The position numbers were made by a program, and so were the translations under genes. From contig NZ_FNKG01000001.1 of NCBI RefSeq assembly GCF_900101675.1, forward strand, positions 496,001 through 560,000: a stretch of DNA of 64,000 nt, given 5' to 3'. The notes beneath the pieces were generated by a model. That model was not told the origin of the DNA and did not search any database. It worked only from the letters and a program-made list of their open reading frames with translations. How positions within the stretch are numbered: position 1 is the stretch's first letter; the number at the start of each line of letters is the position of its first letter. This document shows positions 60,243 through 64,000 of this stretch, piece after piece. The DNA is from Curtobacterium sp. UNCCL20 (GTDB lineage: Bacteria > Actinomycetota > Actinomycetes > Actinomycetales > Microbacteriaceae).

Positions 60243-60805
60243 CCGTGATGGCGACGATCATGTTCTGGGTCGCTGCGGTCGTCGCGGTGCTCGCCGCGGC
60301 CGCAGTGTTCCGGGTGAACTCGATGGCTCGAGCGACGTACGCGCTGGCGGTGTCGTTCATCGCCGTCGGTGTCGCCGTGCTGATGCTGCACCTGGACTTC
60401 ATCGGGGTCATCACGATCCTGATGATGGTGATGGAGATGGCCGTGATGGCGGTGTTCATGGTCTCCTATATGGGCATGAATCCGGCGTTGATGCCGATGG
60501 ACATGACCCACAGCAAACGCCCCGCGGCAGTGATCGCGGCCGCCGTGTTCGTCGGCCTCGCCGCAGCGGCGCTCCTCATCCCGTGGCCAGCCCGTGCCGG
60601 GACCGCGGCGGCGGACACCACCCGTGCCCTTGGCGAGGCGATCATGGGCTCGAAGATGCTGGTGATGCTGACGATCAGCCCGATCCTGTTCGCCACGATC
60701 ATCGCCGCCCTCGTCCTGGCGAACCCGCGTGGCCGGTACGACCGGCTCGGGGACGACCTCCAGAATGCCCCCGCTGACCCGGAGCCGGGAGGTGTCGGAC
60801 GATGA
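60239..60805 (+). CDS. nuoJ: NuoJ-like subunit
   Basis: 188 residues, ATG overlapping the nuoH stop (ATGA). Five membrane helices. LDFIGVITILMMVMEMAVMAVFMV corresponds to the NuoJ TM3 region (AxFLAxxQIxVYxGAxxVLFLF), but with a Met-rich, Glu-containing version in place of the usual Tyr-Gly. MNPALMPMDMTHSKRP adds more Met and His. NuoI, normally encoded between H and J, is absent. The Met enrichment is unusual. Confidence 0.82.
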   Translation: MTVMATIMFWVAAVVAVLAAAAVFRVNSMARATYALAVSFIAVGVAVLMLHLDFIGVITILMMVMEMAVMAVFMVSYMGMNPALMPMDMTHSKRPAAVIAAAVFVGLAAAALLIPWPARAGTAAADTTRALGEAIMGSKMLVMLTISPILFATIIAALVLANPRGRYDRLGDDLQNAPADPEPGGVGR

Positions 60806-61104
60806 CGCTGCAACTCGTTCTGCTCGTCGTTGCTGCGCTGTTCGCCATCGGACTGTACGGCGCGATCTCGCAGCAGGTGGTGGTGATGGTGATGATGGGC
60901 ATCGAGGTGATGATCAACGCCGTCATCCTCGCCGCCGCCGCGTTCTGGTGGTACCTCGCACCGACCGTCGACGGGCAGGTGCTACTGCTGGTGATCATCG
61001 CGGCGATGACGATCGAGATGGCGATGGGTTTCGCCGTCGCCACGATCCTGCACCGTTCCCGGAACTCCGACATGACCGACTCCGCGACGGACCTCAGCCA
61101 GTGA
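60802..61104 (+). CDS. nuoK: NuoK-like subunit
   Basis: 100 residues, three membrane helices, ATG overlapping the nuoJ stop. VMMGIEVMINAVILAAAAF holds the conserved TM2 glutamate and LLLVIIAAMTIEMAMGFAVATIL the TM3 glutamate that form the first proton channel (MrpC-like). Both acidic residues are kept, which suggests that ion translocation is retained. Confidence 0.9.
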   Translation: MTLQLVLLVVAALFAIGLYGAISQQVVVMVMMGIEVMINAVILAAAAFWWYLAPTVDGQVLLLVIIAAMTIEMAMGFAVATILHRSRNSDMTDSATDLSQ

Positions 61105-62930
61105 GCGCCGCGCTGATCACCGCCATCATCCTGCCCGCCCTCGTCGGGGCAGCACTGGCGACTGCTGGACGCTTCGCCGAACGGATCGCCGTTCCCGTCA
61201 GCCTCGCCACGGCAGCGGTCATGGCGATTGCAGCGACCATCGCGGCCATCACGGGTGCGGAAGTGACCGGCGGAGTGCCGACGATGCTTGGGGCCTTCGG
61301 CTCGGATCTCCGCGTCGACGCGCTGGCCGCGGTCGTCCTGCCGACCGTGGCATGGATCGGATTCCTCGTCCTCGTGTTCGCGACTGCGGACCGGACCCGA
61401 CCGGCGGCGCGGTTCCACGGGCTAATGCTGCTCTTCCTCGCCGCCGTCGTCGTTACCGTGACCGCAACCGGCCTGCCATTGCTCCTCGCCGCATGGGAGG
61501 TGATGGGCGCCACCTCCTACGCGCTCATCGGATTCCACTGGCAGGACCGGAACCGCGTCGCCGGTGGATTCACCGCGTTCACCGTCACCCGCGCCGGGGA
61601 CCTCGGCATCTACCTTGCCGCGGGCGCAGTCGTCGCCGGCGGCGGCGCCTGGTCACTCACCGCACTGCAGTCGCTGCCGGGCCCCTGGGTGCACGTTGCT
61701 GCCGCAGGATTGCTCGCTGCCGGCTTCGGGAAGGCGGCGCAGCTGCCGTTCTCCTTCTGGATCTCCCGCGCCATGGAGGGCCCGAGCGCGGTGAGTGCGC
61801 TGCTGCACTCCGCAGCGATGGTCGCCATGGGCGGGTACCTGCTCCTCCGCGTCGAACCGCTCCTGAACGTGACCGGCTGGGCAGGTCCGACGGCGGCGTG
61901 GGTGGGCGTCACGACCGCGATCGTCCTCGGCGTCATCGCACTGTCGCAGCGGGACCTGAAGCAGGTGCTCGCCGCGTCGACGGCATCCCAGCTGGGATTC
62001 GTCGTCCTCGCCGCTGGCGTCGGCTCGTTCAGCGGCGGCACCGCGCAGCTCGTCGCACACGCTGCCACCAAAGCACTGCTGTTCCTCACCGCGGGCGCAT
62101 GGCTGACGGCTACCGGGACGAAACAGTTCACCGGTCTCCGCGGCATCGCCGCCCGCTGGCCCGCGGTCGGCGTCCTCGCCACGGTCGGTGCGCTGTCGCT
62201 GGCCGGCCTGCCGCCGCTGTCGCTCTGGTACGCCAAGGACGTCGTCCTCGCCGCAGCGCTGGAGGAACAACCCTGGTTGTACGCGGCGGGCCTGGCCGGA
62301 GCGGCACTGGCAGCGGCCTACTCCGCCCGGATCATCGCGCTGCTGTGGCGGCGTGCCGGAACCCCGGAAGCGTCCTGGGACGACGAGGAACACGGCACCC
62401 GGCGGGTGCCACGCCTCGCGGTCGTCCCGATGGTGGTACTCGCTGTCGCGGCAGCCGGACTTGCGCTTCTCGGCACACCGCTGCTGCATCCGATGATCGC
62501 TCCGCTTTCCGGGACGGCGGTGTCGTGGCCGGAGCTCGCGGCGTCTGCGGCAATCGCGGTGGTCGTGGTCCTGTTGACCCTGTGGCGCACCCCCACAGTC
62601 CGAATTGGGATGCACTGGTTCGGGCTGGAGCGGACAGCCGTTGCAGTCATCGCCACGCCGACACTGCGACTCGCCGCCGTCCTCGCGCGTCTCGACGACC
62701 GCTACGGCGCGGCCGTTGATCGGTCGGGACCTGCGCTCGAGCAGACCGCCCGAGCCGTGCGCGCTCTTGATGAGCGTGGCCCCGCCGCCGTGACGGGGTG
62801 GATCGGTTCCGCCATCGCGGTCCTCGGCCGACTGGCTCGGCGACCGCAGACCGGCCAGGTGCACCACTACTACATCGGCGCGACCGTGACCGTCGCTGCC
62901 GCAGCTGTCCTGCTCTTGGTCGTGAGGTGA
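61101..62930 (+). CDS. nuoL: NuoL-like antiporter-type subunit
   Basis: 609 residues from GTG 61101, overlapping the nuoK stop (GTGA). AAWEVMGATSYALIGFHW carries the TM5 glutamate, GFGKAAQLPFSFWISRAMEGPSAVSALLHSAAMV the TM7 lysine and broken-helix region, HAATKALLFLTAG a further lysine and LSLWYAKDVV the TM12 lysine. The C-terminus (GQVHHYYIG plus a helix) matches the lateral-helix anchor. It should move protons in the distal membrane arm. Confidence 0.92.
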   Translation: MSAALITAIILPALVGAALATAGRFAERIAVPVSLATAAVMAIAATIAAITGAEVTGGVPTMLGAFGSDLRVDALAAVVLPTVAWIGFLVLVFATADRTRPAARFHGLMLLFLAAVVVTVTATGLPLLLAAWEVMGATSYALIGFHWQDRNRVAGGFTAFTVTRAGDLGIYLAAGAVVAGGGAWSLTALQSLPGPWVHVAAAGLLAAGFGKAAQLPFSFWISRAMEGPSAVSALLHSAAMVAMGGYLLLRVEPLLNVTGWAGPTAAWVGVTTAIVLGVIALSQRDLKQVLAASTASQLGFVVLAAGVGSFSGGTAQLVAHAATKALLFLTAGAWLTATGTKQFTGLRGIAARWPAVGVLATVGALSLAGLPPLSLWYAKDVVLAAALEEQPWLYAAGLAGAALAAAYSARIIALLWRRAGTPEASWDDEEHGTRRVPRLAVVPMVVLAVAAAGLALLGTPLLHPMIAPLSGTAVSWPELAASAAIAVVVVLLTLWRTPTVRIGMHWFGLERTAVAVIATPTLRLAAVLARLDDRYGAAVDRSGPALEQTARAVRALDERGPAAVTGWIGSAIAVLGRLARRPQTGQVHHYYIGATVTVAAAAVLLLVVR

Positions 62931-64000
62931 TCGTGCTCAGTCTGATCGTGTTCCTTCCCGTTGTCGTCGCGGCGGTCCTCGCCCTGACGCGAGCAATGTC
63001 CGGACGGGCAGCCGCGTGGGTGTGGCTGATGACGAGCATCGTGGAGCTCGCCCTCGGGATCCTCGTGTCCATCCCCGGACCCAACGCGTCGGGGCTGCGC
63101 TGGGACGAGCGAATGGAGTGGATGCCGAGCGTCGGCACCAGCTACCACCTCGGCGTTGACGGTTTCTCCGCGCCGTTGCTGCTCCTGACCGACGTCGTGT
63201 TCCTCGTCTGCGCGGTCTGGGCCATGCGGGACACCGACCGGCCACGCCCGCAGGCTGCACTCTTCCTGTTCCTTCAGACCACGTGTCTTGGGGTGTTCGC
63301 CGCGCAGGACCTGCTGGTGTTCTTCGTGTTCTTCGACCTGTCGATTGTCGGTATGTACTTCGTGATCGCCGGGTGGGGACATGGCGACCATCAGCGGTCC
63401 GCGCTGCGGTTCTTCCTCTACACGTTCCTCGGATCCCTGGCGCTGCTGCTCGGCTTCATCGGCCTCTACCTCGGCTCCTCACCGCACACGTTCGACATGG
63501 TCGAGCTCACCCGGAACGGCTTCACCGGCACACCCCTGGCCGCCGGCGCCGTTCTCGCCGCGCTCGTCGTGGGTTTCGCCGTCAAGACCCCCACAGTCCC
63601 GTTCCACTCCTGGCTGCCACCAGCACATACCGACGCGCCCGCGATTGGCTCTGTCGTCCTCGCGAGCGTCCTGCTGAAGATGGGCACGTACGGGTTCCTC
63701 CGCATCGCGATGCCGATGCTCCCGGACGCGTGGCGGTCCTGGTCTTGGGTGATTGTCATTGTCGGCCTCGTGTCCGTGCTGTACGGAGCGCTCGTCGCGC
63801 TCGCACAGACGAACGTGAAGCGGTTGATCGCGTACACCTCGGTGAACCACATGGGCTATGTCGTGCTCGCCGTCGGGGCCGCGGGTCTGACCGGGTCATC
63901 CTCTGCGCAGGCGCAGCAGTTGGCGATCACCGGCGCGACCGTGCAGATGGTGTCGCACGGGCTCATCACCGGTGCACTGTTCCTCCTCGCGGGTGTCCTC
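62927..64000 (+). CDS. nuoM: NuoM-like antiporter-type subunit, partial
   Basis: 358 codons from GTG 62927, which overlaps the nuoL stop (GTGA); the frame is open to the window end. GFAVKTPTVPFHSWLPPAHTDAPAIGSVVLASVLLKMGTYGF is the NuoM core with both lysines. The TM5 acidic residue, normally Glu (FWExxLxPMYF), is Asp here (FFDLSIVGMYF). HGDHQRSALRFFLYTFLGS follows as usual. nuoN would be expected next, outside the window. Confidence 0.9.
   Translation, partial: MIVLSLIVFLPVVVAAVLALTRAMSGRAAAWVWLMTSIVELALGILVSIPGPNASGLRWDERMEWMPSVGTSYHLGVDGFSAPLLLLTDVVFLVCAVWAMRDTDRPRPQAALFLFLQTTCLGVFAAQDLLVFFVFFDLSIVGMYFVIAGWGHGDHQRSALRFFLYTFLGSLALLLGFIGLYLGSSPHTFDMVELTRNGFTGTPLAAGAVLAALVVGFAVKTPTVPFHSWLPPAHTDAPAIGSVVLASVLLKMGTYGFLRIAMPMLPDAWRSWSWVIVIVGLVSVLYGALVALAQTNVKRLIAYTSVNHMGYVVLAVGAAGLTGSSSAQAQQLAITGATVQMVSHGLITGALFLLAGVL

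Overview
This 64-kb window comes from a high-GC Gram-positive actinobacterium. The evidence is GC-rich codon use, many GTG starts, frequent ATGA/GTGA stop-start overlaps, a Corynebacterium-type ArsR/ArsC pair and a TetR/HxlR/GlxA-rich regulator set. The style fits Microbacteriaceae (Curtobacterium-like), but that is inference; no rRNA or other marker gene is present. I saw no tRNA, rRNA or CRISPR array.

Region 1 (1-28.4 kb) is ordinary, chromosome-like accessory metabolism: small enzymes (SDR dehydrogenases, alpha/beta hydrolases, metallo-beta-lactamase-fold hydrolases, a thiolase, a tautomerase), efflux pumps, and regulators beside them (LacI, four TetR, two GlxA/AraC, one HxlR). Many intergenic gaps carry clear palindromic operators. 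One motif, arms CTGACTTG(T/C)(A/G) and their complement around a 3-nt spacer, recurs at five places (1.9, 10.1, 17.2, 24.5, 25.0 kb) and is probably the site of the HxlR regulator at 24.6 kb.

Region 2 (about 28.4-42.6 kb) is a mobile island. It encodes a Tn7-like transposition module on the minus strand (tnsA, tnsB, tnsC, tniQ, translationally coupled), a small HTH protein in front of tnsA with a 41-bp near-perfect palindrome, and cargo: a 1217-residue KAP-family P-loop NTPase with a membrane segment, a small membrane protein and small unknown proteins. Direct repeats beside the KAP gene may be transposase-binding sites. On the other side lie two related proteins with an MbcA/ParS-like look and no visible toxin partner. 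Element ends and target-site duplications were not found.

Region 3 (42.6-64 kb) is a metal-resistance island. An arsenic block has a divergent arsR and an operon of reductase, arsB, arsC, a flavoprotein with a Cys-rich tail and a second phosphatase-like ArsC. A cadmium/lead block has cadD-lspA-ccdA and cmtR-like-CDF exporter, with the same operator in front of both units. A copper block has M23 peptidase, DUF305, DUF6153, csoR, a His-rich protein, copZ and copA.

Directly after copA, behind a second CsoR-type promoter/operator, lies an operon resembling only the membrane arm of respiratory complex I (nuoA, H, J, K, L, M, running off the window). The nuoB-G and nuoI genes are absent from their usual places. 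Between nuoA and nuoH sits one 380-residue protein whose ends look like NuoB and NuoD without the iron-sulfur cysteines, joined by a His/Met-rich linker. A copper-controlled, membrane-arm-only complex I relative is the most unusual system in the window.
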